Of a DNA stretch of 64,000 nt, positions 27,800-38,343 are shown piece after piece. The first letter of the stretch is position 1; every line of letters begins with the position of its first letter. The DNA is from Acetivibrio straminisolvens JCM 21531 (GTDB taxonomy: Bacteria; Bacillota; Clostridia; Acetivibrionales; Acetivibrionaceae), in contig NZ_BAVR01000005.1 of assembly GCF_000521465.1 (NCBI RefSeq), forward strand, positions 1 through 64,000. Reading direction: 5' to 3'. Both the position numbers and the translations under genes were made by a program. Below the pieces are notes generated by a model. That model saw only the letters and a program-made list of their open reading frames with translations. It had not been told where the DNA came from and searched no databases.

Positions 27800-29080
27800 A
27801 TGGCATCAAAGGTAATTTATTTTTCGGTTCTTATTATAGGTCTTATAAACATAGGAATACTTCTTCGAAGCAATTCGAAGAAAAAAAGAATCGCAGGCGA
27901 TTCGATATTTTTGCTGTTTGTACTGACACTTCCCATTATAGGCAGATATGAATCCCTGGCTTTATTTATAGTGTCGTTTTTGCTAATGCTATATAAAATT
28001 CGAATAGAAAGAAACGGATTAACGTTTATATATTTCCTTATTATATTGGTAGGATTTTTAGGTATATTCAATTCAATTTATATTTCAACATCCTTTAGAG
28101 AACTTCTCATAGTCGTATCATATTTTTTAATCAGTATTACGGCTACTGTGTTGGTTTACGAGTTTAAGGAAGCATTTATTGAAAAAGCTTTTCGATTTAT
28201 TATTGTATCCGCTTTAAGCGTATCATGTTTAAATCTCATTGATTTGACAGGTCTTTTTAATTTTAGAAAATATATAATCTTATTAAAAACCGACAACCAT
28301 TTTGCATACTATATTGGGGGCATATTAATAACTGTTATTGTAATGTTATATGATAAAAATAAAACTTTCAGTAAATTAAATTTCCTTCCTATAATTGTTT
28401 TCGCTACAGCGTTAATATCTGCAGGCAGCAGAGGTTCGTTGGTTGCGATCGTTGCAACTCTTGGAATCTTTGCTATTTATAACAAAAAATACAAAACAGT
28501 ATTTGTTATGGCTTTGATTTTCATTATAGGATACTTCAACTTCGATAAACTGCCCTACGACATTCAAAGGACCCTGTTGTCAATAACCAATAAAGCAACT
28601 ACTTTCTCAAACACAGAAAGGCTTGCAATTTGGAATGCAAGTATACAGATGATTAAAGACCATCCTTTGGTTGGCGTGGGAATTGACAACTGGAGGTATT
28701 ATTATTTGCTGCCGCAATATATGCAATCTGTAAATATCTATCCCCACGCCCACAACTTTTATCTTCAGACGGGAAGTGAAATGGGGCTTGCGGGATTGGT
28801 TTTGCACATTTTAATTTTTGCTACGAGTATTTACTATTCCATTTATGTTTTTAAAAGGACAAAGCACGAGATGAGAAAGTGTATTGCACTTTCCTCCGTA
28901 ATGCTTATTATCTTCACGGCCATATACTGTATGTTCAACAATCCTCTTTTTAACAGCAAACCAGCCATGCTCTTTTATATAATTGTAGGGCTAAATGCCG
29001 GAATTTACAAACTAACCAGAGAGGAAGTGAAAATCGATGAAGAAAAGTCTGACAATACTACAAATCAGATCCGAGTTTAG
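27800..29080 (+). CDS. O-antigen ligase/polymerase-like membrane protein (Wzy/WaaL family)
   Basis: Protein of 426 residues with about 11-12 hydrophobic helices and a large external loop (~270-330) holding the conserved HPLVGVGIDNWR and PHAHNFYLQTGSEMG, a pattern of the O-antigen polymerase/ligase superfamily. It would polymerise lipid-linked repeat units on the outside of the membrane. CAGGTGATAAAAC precedes the ATG. Its 3' end overlaps the GT4 gene by 44 nt. Confidence 0.88.
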   Translation: MASKVIYFSVLIIGLINIGILLRSNSKKKRIAGDSIFLLFVLTLPIIGRYESLALFIVSFLLMLYKIRIERNGLTFIYFLIILVGFLGIFNSIYISTSFRELLIVVSYFLISITATVLVYEFKEAFIEKAFRFIIVSALSVSCLNLIDLTGLFNFRKYIILLKTDNHFAYYIGGILITVIVMLYDKNKTFSKLNFLPIIVFATALISAGSRGSLVAIVATLGIFAIYNKKYKTVFVMALIFIIGYFNFDKLPYDIQRTLLSITNKATTFSNTERLAIWNASIQMIKDHPLVGVGIDNWRYYYLLPQYMQSVNIYPHAHNFYLQTGSEMGLAGLVLHILIFATSIYYSIYVFKRTKHEMRKCIALSSVMLIIFTAIYCMFNNPLFNSKPAMLFYIIVGLNAGIYKLTREEVKIDEEKSDNTTNQIRV

Positions 29081-30167
29081 AGACAACGGTCCCGGAACAC
29101 AGAGTTTGGAAATTGCCCGTGAGATGAAACGGAGAGGCCATAATACAATTTTTGCATCAAGCGGCGGAATCCTTGCCGATGAAATAAAAAAAGAATTCAA
29201 GCACATTGATATACCCACATTGGCAATAAATAAAAGAGACCTCGTTTCTACAATAAAAAATATTATAAAAATAAGAAAAATACTCAAAGAAGAGAATATT
29301 GACGTGATACACGGCCATAATGCCGCTGCGGCCTTTACTGCATATTTGGCTTCAAAGACCGTAAATAGAAAAACAGCAATTACCCATAGTGTCAGAGGCA
29401 TGGAAATTCGAGAAGGTTATCAGTGGAGAAATTTAATATACAGACTTTATCCGGCCACTTTTTTTGCCGTATCGGATTTTACAAAGCAGATGCTGATTAA
29501 AGCGGGGGTAAGAGAGGATAGAATTATAAATACTTATAACGGAGTGGATACCGAGAAATTTAATGTATCAAACTGTAACAGAAATATTTTCAGAAATGAA
29601 ATCGGTGTTTCAAATGATACGGTTCTTATCGGTACTGTGGGAAGAGTTAATTATAATAAAGGCCAAGAAGTCCTAATAAGGGCAATTCCATACATTCTTA
29701 AGAAAACCTCAAATTTTAAAGTTGTGATAGTCGGAGACGGAGAAAAGCTCGAAGCTTGCAAAACACTTGCAAAAGATTTGGACGTGGAAGAATTTGTGCA
29801 TTTCACCGGATTTAGAAGAGATATACCCAACATTCAGGCAGCCTTGGACATATACACCCTTGCTTCGGTTAGAGGAGAAATGTTTCCCAATTCCATACTT
29901 GAGGCAATGGCAATGGGTAATCCATGGGTTGCCAGTAAACTTAGCGGTATTCCGGAAATATCCGAAAACGGGAAGAATGGACTCTTGGTTGAGCCAAACA
30001 ACTGTGAAGACTTGGCGAATAAATTGAGTGAATTGATTGTAAATGAAAGCTTAAGAAAAGAAATGGGAGAAAACTGCATTAAAACTATTGGCGGGAAATA
30101 CACCATAGAAAAAGTCTGCGATGCTGTAGAATATGGGTACTTGAATGCTCTAAGACAATTAATGTGA
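29037..30167 (+). CDS. GT4 family glycosyltransferase
   Basis: Protein of 376 residues with the GT-B fold of family GT4: PGTQSLEIAREMKRRGH donor/acceptor N-terminal half, VYNGVD-like TYNGVDTEKF, GRVNYNKGQEVLIRAI, and the C-terminal EX7E region SVRGEMFPNSILEAMAMGNPWVAS. It adds a sugar to the growing lipid-linked unit. GAGAGGAAGTG precedes the ATG inside the end of the polymerase gene. Confidence 0.92.
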   Translation: MKKSLTILQIRSEFRDNGPGTQSLEIAREMKRRGHNTIFASSGGILADEIKKEFKHIDIPTLAINKRDLVSTIKNIIKIRKILKEENIDVIHGHNAAAAFTAYLASKTVNRKTAITHSVRGMEIREGYQWRNLIYRLYPATFFAVSDFTKQMLIKAGVREDRIINTYNGVDTEKFNVSNCNRNIFRNEIGVSNDTVLIGTVGRVNYNKGQEVLIRAIPYILKKTSNFKVVIVGDGEKLEACKTLAKDLDVEEFVHFTGFRRDIPNIQAALDIYTLASVRGEMFPNSILEAMAMGNPWVASKLSGIPEISENGKNGLLVEPNNCEDLANKLSELIVNESLRKEMGENCIKTIGGKYTIEKVCDAVEYGYLNALRQLM

Positions 30168-30184
30168 CAAGGGTAGTGGATAGT

Positions 30185-31710
30185 ATGAAGAAAGTTGCCA
30201 TAGTATTAGTTATTATAACAATCATATCAAAATTTTTCGGTTTCTTTCGGGAAATAACTCTGTCGTACTTTTACGGTGTGAGCAATGAAAGCGATGCCTA
30301 TATAATAGCACTAACAATACCAAGTGTTATTTTTGCATTTGTCGGCACAGGGCTTGCCACAACATTTATTCCCATATACAACAATGTATTGGCAGAAAAA
30401 GGGGCAAATGCCGCAAACTCTTTTACAAACAAAGTTGTGAATTTAGTTTTTGGTATTTCTACAGCAATAGTTCTTTTGATATTTATTTTTACAGAGGAGA
30501 TAGTCAAACTATTTGCATACGGTTTTGATAATGATACGCTGAACTTGGCAGTTCAATTTACCAGAATAATTTCGATAAGTATTTATTTTATCGGACTTGG
30601 ATATATTTTTAAAAGCCTGCTTCAGATAAAAGACAATTTTATTATCCCGGCAATAGTGGGATTTCCCTACAACTTTATAGTTATAGCATCTATTATAGCA
30701 AGTACAAGTTGGAATATTATGATTTTACCTTTAGGCACTTTTATTGCCCTCTCGTTGGAAACTATTGTTTTGTTCCCCAGTATAATAAAGTCCGGATATA
30801 AACACAGGCTGGATTTTAAGATTGACAACTATATTAAAAAGATGTTTCTGCTATCACTACCTGTTATATTGGGAACCTCCGTAAACCAACTTAACAAGCT
30901 TGTTGACAGGACTTTGGCCTCACAAATTTCTGTAGGAGGAATTTCTGCCTTAAATTATGCATCAAGATTGAATAATTTTGTTCAAGGTGTATTTGTTGTT
31001 TCGATAGTTGCGGTGATGTATCCCGCAATATCAAAATTGGCGGCTGAAAGCAATATGAAAGAACTAAAAAAAGTATTGTCGGAATCCATTATCGGAGTAA
31101 CGTTGTTACTAGTGCCACTGACTGTCGCGCCATGATTTTTTCAAGAGAAATAGTTGTACTGTTGTTTGGCAGAGGGGCATTTGACGGAACGGCAATAGAT
31201 ATGACTTCCATATCCTTGTTCTATTATTCCATAGGTATGCTGGCGTTTGGAATCAGAGAGGTTTTGGCAAGAGTGTTTTACTCTATTAAAGATACCAAAA
31301 CTCCAACGGTTAACGCAGCTGTTGGTATGGCATTAAATATTGTTTTGAATATAATTTTATCCCAGTACCTAGGAATTGGAGGTTTGGCACTGGCAACCAG
31401 CATAGTGGGCATATTCATTACAATTTTAATGTTTGTAACACTGAGAAAGAAAATAGGCCCTTTAGGAATAAAGTCAATGAGTTTGAAATTCTTTAAGATT
31501 TTGGCGGCCTCATTGCTTATGGGATTAATAGCATATATATCCAATCTATATATTAGAAACTTTCTTAGCTCCAATATTTCAATTATAATATCAATCATAG
31601 GCGGTGCATTGTTGTACTTTGTTATCATCTATTTTATGAGAATTGATGATGTGGATGTTTTGGTTACGCAGTTTAAACAAAAGCTAACCGGTAAGAAAAA
31701 GATTAATTGA
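30185..31710 (+). CDS. MurJ/MviN-family lipid-linked flippase, frameshifted here
   Basis: Restored product of ~508 residues with ~13-14 membrane helices of the MVF superfamily: SKFFGFFREITLSYFYGVS at the N-terminus, ALNYASRLNNFVQGVFVVSI, and IGMLAFGIREVLARVFYSIKDTKTP. MurJ-type proteins flip lipid II; here, as the last gene of the glycan operon, it probably flips the undecaprenyl-linked repeat unit in place of Wzx. One G is missing near 31127-31130 (GTCGCGCCATG for GTCGGCGCCATG). ATG 30185 gives the usual short N-terminus; ATG 30164 overlaps the previous stop. Confidence 0.88.
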
Positions 31711-31730
31711 TTTTAGTTTTTAATATGCAA

Positions 31731-31776
31731 AAAAGGAGCTATTTCAAAATTCCGTTTTGAAACAACTCCTTTTATT
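31731..31776. terminator. bidirectional terminator of the glycan operon and the foldase gene
   Basis: Arms 31731-31749 and 31755-31773 (AAAAGGAGCTATTTCAAAA and TTTTGAAACAACTCCTTTT) with a TTCCG loop lie between convergent genes. Confidence 0.9.
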
Positions 31777-31806
31777 GTTGTCATAATTCTATTTTTTATT
31801 CTTTTA

Positions 31807-32901
31807 TTAAACTTTTATTCTCCTTAACGCAAACTCGTTTTCCTTTAAATCGTACTGGGATTCTTCTGTCCATTCCTTAAGAATATTATTATATTTTTCT
31901 GCCAATATTACATTTTTAACATTTTGCACAACGTCTTTATATTCCGTTCTCTTCTCCAATCTTACAACGTGGTATGCATAATCTGTCTCTACTATGTCTG
32001 TATCTCCAACTTTATGTTCGAAAGCCCATTTAACAAGATCTGCTAATTTAGGCTCACTTGCCTTGGTGTAATTGAGTTCAAGCAATCCCTTATTTCCCTC
32101 AACACCGCTGTCTTCCGAAAGTTCCAAGGCCAATGCTTCCATGTCCTCTCCCTTGTTTACTTTCTGAAGAGCATCCTTTGCCTTGTCGTATAATTTTTGC
32201 TTGTCCTCTGCCGACAAGGAAACTTCTGTCTTAGGATTAACTGTATAAAATATTATGTGTCTTATGGTTATTTTATCAAAAGTGTCTTTATTTTCATTAT
32301 ATCTGTTTTCCAGTTCTTCTTCAGTAACACTAATCTTTTTCTGCTCATCTTCCACAAATTTAAAAACCAGCCTTAGGTCTTTTAAAATCTCTTTATACTC
32401 TTCAATGTTGATTCCATAGGTATCTTTGAACATTTCTTCAGCTGACATGATTTTAACTCCAGTGTTCTTCGCCGCCTGATTGAACTGCGCCATTTGACTT
32501 AGAAGTGTGGTAATCGAATTTTCAACTTCCTGCATATCCTTGTCGTTCAAAAACAATCCTTTTTCCTTTGCCTTCAAAAGCTGTATCTTAAACTCCTTGC
32601 AACTGTCAAGAGCTCTTTGCTTTGCAAGCTCTCTTGCATCAACACCTTCTATTTTCGAATCCCAGAAAGCCTCTTTTGATGCCTGGTCTTCAAGTTGGGC
32701 ATCATTTTCCATTTGAATCTTTACCGAACCAAGAAAATACTTATACTCTTTACTGGTAATTTTTTCGCCTGCAACTGTAGCTACATAGCTGGTAGCATAT
32801 GAGTACCACACACCACACCCTACAGCCAAGGCCACAGCCAGTACCGCTATAACAGCAATGACTGCTTTCTTTTTTCCGCCAATCTTTTCCCTCATATCCA
32901 A
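31807..32901 (-). CDS. membrane-anchored PpiC-type peptidyl-prolyl isomerase (PrsA/SurA-like foldase)
   Basis: Protein of 364 residues. An N-terminal hydrophobic segment (~13-29) ends in LAVGC and may be a lipobox or a simple membrane anchor. A SurA-N-like helical region follows, then a parvulin domain (~205-310: TIRHIIFYTVNPKTE, GGEDM-like NKGEDMEALALELSEDSG, GDTDIVETDYAYHVVRLE). It would fold secreted proteins at the outer face of the membrane. The start is TTG 32901 or ATG 32895 behind GTGAGGGA. It lies downstream of mfd and converges on the glycan operon. Confidence 0.88.
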   Translation of the reverse strand: MDMREKIGGKKKAVIAVIAVLAVALAVGCGVWYSYATSYVATVAGEKITSKEYKYFLGSVKIQMENDAQLEDQASKEAFWDSKIEGVDARELAKQRALDSCKEFKIQLLKAKEKGLFLNDKDMQEVENSITTLLSQMAQFNQAAKNTGVKIMSAEEMFKDTYGINIEEYKEILKDLRLVFKFVEDEQKKISVTEEELENRYNENKDTFDKITIRHIIFYTVNPKTEVSLSAEDKQKLYDKAKDALQKVNKGEDMEALALELSEDSGVEGNKGLLELNYTKASEPKLADLVKWAFEHKVGDTDIVETDYAYHVVRLEKRTEYKDVVQNVKNVILAEKYNNILKEWTEESQYDLKENEFALRRIKV

Positions 32902-33059
32902 TAGAATCCCTCACATTTCCTAAGTAATATACTATTTATGCTGCCTTCCCGGTGCAAGAAAAATAGCACAATAGCTTGCCTTGAAAATAAAGCTTTTGTA
33001 GGACTAATTTAATTGTTTTATGTCTACACAAAAATCCCAACTATATCTATTATAATAAA

Positions 33060-36000
33060 TTATGAACCCTCCTGCAATTTCTTAATGTCTTGTAACAAAA
33101 TCTTAATAATTTCGAGCAAATCCTCTCTTTTTACTCCTGTTATCTTAAAAGTAATATAGGGTTTGTTGCTAGCCGAAAAAAGAAGCTTTCTTCTGTATTT
33201 ATCCATGAGTTTTCCCAATATCTCAAAATTTATAATTGTGTTTTCGGAGTACTGAAGGATTACCGCATCGTTCTTCTCCTGAACAGCTGAAAACCCGCAT
33301 GCTTTAGCCAAAGATTTTATGTATGCAATTGTAAGCAAATTCTTTACCGGCTGAGGTATCTCCCCGTAGCGTCCATCAGCTCGTCTTCGTTATCCAATAC
33401 ATCCTGTTCGTCATTTATAGAAGCAATTTTTTTGTACATATCGATCTTCTGATTCTCGTCACTGATATAATCATTATCTATATAGGCGCTTACATTTATA
33501 TCTATGGAAATCTCCTCTTCCTCTTTGGAGACAGGTATACCCCTAAGCTCGTTCACCGCTTCAGCCAAAAGCTTGCAATACATGTCATAACCCACAGAGT
33601 CTATGTGTCCGTGCTGCTGCGGTCCTAGAAGATTTCCCGCGCCCCTTATTTGAATGTCACGCATTGCTATTTTAAATCCCGAGCCAAATTCCGTAAACTC
33701 TTTTATGGCCTGGAGCCTCTTTTCAGCGATTTCAGTAAGAACCTTATCCTTTTTATATGTTATGTATGCATGGGCAAGCCTGTTTGAACGTCCAACTCTG
33801 CCCCTAAGCTGATAAAGCTGGGCAAGCCCCATTTTGTCCGCATCTTCTACTATAATGGTATTTACATTTGGCATATCCAGGCCCGATTCAATTATGGTGG
33901 TACACACAAGAACATCATATTCACCGTTTATAAACTGAAACATAATGTTTTCCAGCTCCGTCTCGTTCATCTGCCCATGGGCAATGGCCACTCGGGCTTC
34001 AGGAACCAGTTTCTGTATTTCTCCCGCTTTCAAATTTATAGTTCTGACCCGGTTATAAAGATAAAAAACCTGTCCTCCCCGGCTTAATTCCCGGTTTATG
34101 GCATCTCTAATAACTTCGTTGTTGTATTCCATCACATAAGTCTGAACAGGATATCTTTCTTCCGGAGGGTCTTCGATAGTGCTTATATCCCTTATACCGA
34201 CAAGGGACATATGCAGAGTTCTCGGTATTGGTGTGGCCGTAAGGGTCAAAACATCAATATTTGCCTTCATGCTTTTGATCCTTTCTTTGTGGGCTACTCC
34301 AAAACGCTGCTCTTCATCTATCACCAAAAGCCCAAGGTCTTTAAAGGAGATATCCTTTTGAAGTAGTCTATGGGTTCCGATAAGTACATCCACCATGCCC
34401 GCCTTTACATCCTTTAATATCCTCTTCTGTTCCGCCTGTGTCCTAAACCGGCTTATTACTTCAACTGTTACGGGAAAGTCCTTCATCCTTTCCTTGAAAG
34501 TGTTGTACTGCTGCTGAGCAAGAACCGTTGTCGGAACCAGATAAGCCACCTGCTTGCCATCCATAACCGCCTTAAATACCGCTCTCATTGCCACTTCGGT
34601 CTTGCCATAACCCACATCGCCGCAAAGCAGCCTATCCATCGGCCTTTGCGATTCCATATCCTTTTTTATCTCCTCAATGCATTTTAGCTGATCCTCCGTT
34701 TCCTGATACGGAAACAAGTCCTCAAACTGCTTCTGCCACACCGTATCTTTCCCAAAGGAATGCCCCTTTGACGCCTCTCTCTGGGCATATAGATTGATAA
34801 GCTCCTCGGCAAGTTCCTTTAACGATTCCTTTGCCTTGGCCCTGGCCTTCGTCCAATCCGTTCCCCCCAGTTTGCTGAGCTTCGGCGTTTTCCCTTCCGA
34901 ACCTATGAACTTCTGTATCAGATCAAGCTGGTTTGTTGGAACATAAAGATAATCCCCTTCACTGTATTGAATCTTGAGATAATCCTTTTTTATGTTCTCT
35001 ACCACCAGTTGCTCAATTCCAATATATTTTCCTATCCCATGAATCTGATGAACAACATAGTCACCGACATTCAAATCGGTAAATACACTTATTTTCTTTC
35101 CTTTTGCCGATTTATGCTTTCTTAATTTCTTCTCCTGTCCAAACAGTTCTTTTCCGCTCACTACCACAAAGCCAATGCTTGGGTATTCGAACCCTCGGTT
35201 TAAAATACCATGGGTTATTACCACCTCTCCGGGCTGAATGTCCCGGTGAGGCTCCTCCATGTATACAGCTTCGATATCTTTTGTCCTTAAAGTCTCGGCC
35301 AACATTTCACTGCGGCTTTTACTCCCTGAAAGTATGACCACTCTTGCACGATTTTTCTTCCAGTGACTTATGTCTTCTGCCAGCATCTCAAAATGCCCCT
35401 GATAGGAGTTAAGAAGTTTTGACACTATGTTTTCCTTCTGGCCTTCCTGCCCTTCGCCGGAAGGAAGAGTGCTAAAATACAATGCATTTTTTCTTTTCTT
35501 CAGCCCCTCCCATAGATAATCATAATCAAAGAAAATATCGAAACTTCCCGCAAGAAGCTGTCCGTTTTCAAGGAAACTTTTACACATCTCATTAGTTTCC
35601 ATCAGAAGACTCTCAAGTCTCTGCTCAAATCTTTTAGGTTCATCCACAAATGTGAGTATATCGGAGCCTATATAGTCAGTTACGGTAGACGGCTTTTCGA
35701 TAATATATGGAATATACCTGTCCATTCCTGCAAAATAATATTCCTGGGAAAATCTCTCGATATCGGAACTTATTTTTGCTTCAAGCTTCTCTATCTGGCT
35801 CTTGCCATTTTTCGCCCCCATTTTCTCTATTTGCTCTTTGAGGTCTTCGGATATTCTTTTTAAAATAGCATCTCTCAAGCTCAGGGGATAAATTAGTTCT
35901 CTTGCAGGCAAAACCGTTACTCCATCAAGATTTTCCATAGACCTCTGGGTCATGGTGTCAAAGCTTCTTATCGAGTCTATTTCATCGTCAAAGAGCTCTA

Positions 36001-36592
36001 TTCTTACCGCAGTGTCACTGTTTACCGGGAAAATATCTATAATTCCTCCCCGGACTGCAAACTGGCTTTTCCCTTCAACAGTTGCCACTCTTTCATAACC
36101 TATGGATACAAGCTTTTGTATAAAAAGACTAAGATCAATCCTATCCCCCAAAGCAAGACTTATTATGCTTTCTTTAAAAAGCTCTTTGTCAATAAGCTTC
36201 TGACACAATGCTTCGGTACTTGTCACTATAAAGCTGTAATCATCGTTCACAATCCTGTAAAGAGCACTTATTCTTTCATAAACCGAATCATAACTCTTTG
36301 CCTCCACATCATGAAGCATAATCTCCTTTGACGGGAAAAATACAACATCTCTTCCAAAGAAAAATGAAATGTCCTCGAACATTTTTCTTGCCTGTATCTC
36401 ATTATAAGCTATGTATATACCTTTTAAACCCAAATGGTAACATAGCCCGCAGGCTATATGAGCCTTCTGGGACTCCGAAGGACCTGTCAGAGTTGTAGGT
36501 ATACCCCTTTTGACGTTCTCAAGCACGTCAGTGTATTCCTTTATCTCAAAAAGGGGCTCTATCAGATACTGCTTATCCATTAATATACTCAT
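33060..36592 (-). CDS. mfd: transcription-repair coupling factor Mfd, frameshifted near the 3' end
   Basis: Restored product of ~1177 residues. Order: UvrB-like N-terminal domains, RNA-polymerase-interacting domain (VGDYVVHQIHGIGKYIGIE), superfamily 2 helicase motifs (LLCGDVGYGKTEVAMRA, VIDEEQRFGVAHKE, TLTATPIPRTLHMS, GLDMPNVNTIIVEDAD, QLRGRVGRS) and the C-terminal TRCF domain. It displaces stalled RNA polymerase and recruits UvrA. One base is missing near 33369-33371; adding it joins DELMDRYGEIPQPVKN to the separate 92-codon frame 33060-33338. AGAGG favours ATG 36592 over the codon at 36616. Confidence 0.95.
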
Positions 36593-36620
36593 GTCTGGTA
36601 AACCTCTTAGCATCAATATA

Positions 36621-37199
36621 TTATTTGTTGTATCTATTCATTGCGCTGTCAATACCGGATTTTACTATGGCCTCAACAGCATCCGCCGCACGCTCAATAG
36701 TATCTTCAATCTTCTTTCTTTCGTCACCGGAAAACCTGCCAAGAACATAATTTGCCAGGTCCCACCCTTCCGGCGGCTTGTCAACACCGATTCTCACCCT
36801 GGGGAATTCATCGGACTGTATCTGGTATATCACAGATTTCATGCCGTTGTGGGTTCCGGCACTGCCCTTGGGTCTTAATCTGAGCTTCCCCACAGGCAAA
36901 TCTATATCATCATATACTATTATAATATTTTTTACAGGAATCTTATACCATTCAACTATTTCCCGTACACTTTCACCGCTAAGGTTCATAAAGGTCTGGG
37001 GCTTTGCAAGAATCACCTTCCGTCCGCCTATATTCCCATCACCGATAAGAGCCTTGTGCTTTAGCTTTGTAAGCTTTATATCATGTCTTCTTGAAAGAAG
37101 TTCCACCGTATCAAATCCCACATTATGCCTCGTATTTTCATATTTTGCTCCCGGATTGCCCAGTCCTACTATTACAAACAAATCCTCCAAATTTGCCAC
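36621..37199 (-). CDS. pth: peptidyl-tRNA hydrolase
   Basis: Protein of ~190 residues with the Pth motifs VGLGNPGAKYENTRHNVGFDTVELL (catalytic His in TRHNVG), KPQTFMNLSGESV, IVYDDIDLPVGKLRLRPKGSAGTHNGMKSVI and FPRVRIGVDKP. It frees tRNA from stalled peptidyl-tRNA. The start is GTG 37199 or TTG 37190; GAGGTGG at 37196-37202 fits the TTG spacing better. It is 28 nt upstream of mfd, the same pair as in Bacillus (where fin lies between). Confidence 0.96.
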   Translation of the reverse strand: MANLEDLFVIVGLGNPGAKYENTRHNVGFDTVELLSRRHDIKLTKLKHKALIGDGNIGGRKVILAKPQTFMNLSGESVREIVEWYKIPVKNIIIVYDDIDLPVGKLRLRPKGSAGTHNGMKSVIYQIQSDEFPRVRIGVDKPPEGWDLANYVLGRFSGDERKKIEDTIERAADAVEAIVKSGIDSAMNRYNK

Positions 37200-37232
37200 C
37201 TCTTCTTGTAATGTTATACAGACAACTAATAA

Positions 37233-37263
37233 ATTGCCTCCCTAATTCTCTTAAGGAGGCAAT
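37233..37263 (-). terminator. terminator of prs
   Basis: Perfect 9-bp stem ATTGCCTCC/GGAGGCAAT (37233-37241, 37255-37263), between prs and pth. On the minus strand it is followed by TTATTAGTTG. Confidence 0.7.
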
Positions 37264-37314
37264 GTAAAATTTTAATATATCATTATTTACAGAAAACCCG
37301 CTAAAAATCGATAA

Positions 37315-38276
37315 TTAGTCTTGCTGGGTAAACAGCGAGCTTATGGAAATATCTCCATATATTCTTTCAATGGCTTCGGCAAATACAGAAGCAACAGATA
37401 GCGATACTATCTTATCGATTCTCTTGTTCTCATCCAACGGAATTGTATTTAATGTAACAAGCTTTTTAATTTCTGACTCTTTAATTCTGTCAATCGCAGG
37501 ACCTGACAAAAGTCCGTGAGTACAACAAGCATATACTTCTTTTGCACCTATTTCCATAAGTGCATTTGCGGCATTAACGATTGTTCCTCCCGTATCGATA
37601 AGGTCATCCACCAATATTACTCTCTTATTGTTAACATCGCCTATTATGTTCATTATTTCCGAAACATTGGCTTTCGGTCTTCTCTTGTCAATAATAGCCA
37701 AGGGAACATCCAACCTCTGGGCAAACTTTCTTGACCTCGAAACGCTGCCTACATCAGGCGATACTACTACAACATCACTCATATCTCCAAATTTCTCGAG
37801 GAAATAGTTTGCCAGTATATTTCCACCCAGCAGATGATCCAGCGGAATATCAAAAAATCCCTGCAATTGAGGTGCATGAAGGTCCATTGTAAGTACCCTG
37901 TCTGCTCCCGCAGTTGTGAGAAGATTCGCTACAAGCTTTGCTGAAATAGGATCTCTTGCTTTAGCTTTTCTGTCCTGTCTTGCATAACCGAAATACGGCA
38001 TTACAGCAGTTATCCTTCCTGCTGAAGCCTTTTGAGAGCGTCTATCATAATCAATAATTCAACAAGGTTGTCATTAACAGGCGGACATGTGGATTGAATA
38101 ATAAACACATCGGAACCTCTAACAACCTCGTTAATATTAATTGCAGTCTCACCATCGCTAAACTTTCCTACATTTGCCAACCCAAGCGGAAGCCCTATTT
38201 TTTCTGCAATTTCCAAAGCCAACTCCCTGTTTGAGTTTCCTGCAAAAATTTTAATATCCTTTCCATGTAAATTCAT
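37315..38276 (-). CDS. prs: ribose-phosphate pyrophosphokinase, frameshifted here
   Basis: Restored product of ~320 residues, the normal length for class I PRPP synthase. Seen: [75 protein letters not shown] and the PRPP loop [14 protein letters not shown]. It makes PRPP for nucleotide, His and Trp synthesis. One G is missing at ~38028-38030 (AAAAGGCTTC for AAAAGGGCTTC). It follows glmU as in Bacillus. Confidence 0.95.
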
Positions 38277-38343
38277 CTTATGTTCCCCTTCTTACCTTTT
38301 TATTTTATATTAATATTAATAAATAGTAAAATTTTTATTGACG

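Noticed and set aside
15449-31710. Active mobile element or integrase explaining the glycan locus
   Set aside because: No transposase, integrase, attachment repeats or tRNA-end duplication was seen at either border of the locus.
33060-33338. Separate 92-residue gene downstream of mfd
   Set aside because: Adding one base at 33369-33371 fuses it in frame to the Mfd C-terminus; it has no start or ribosome site of its own.
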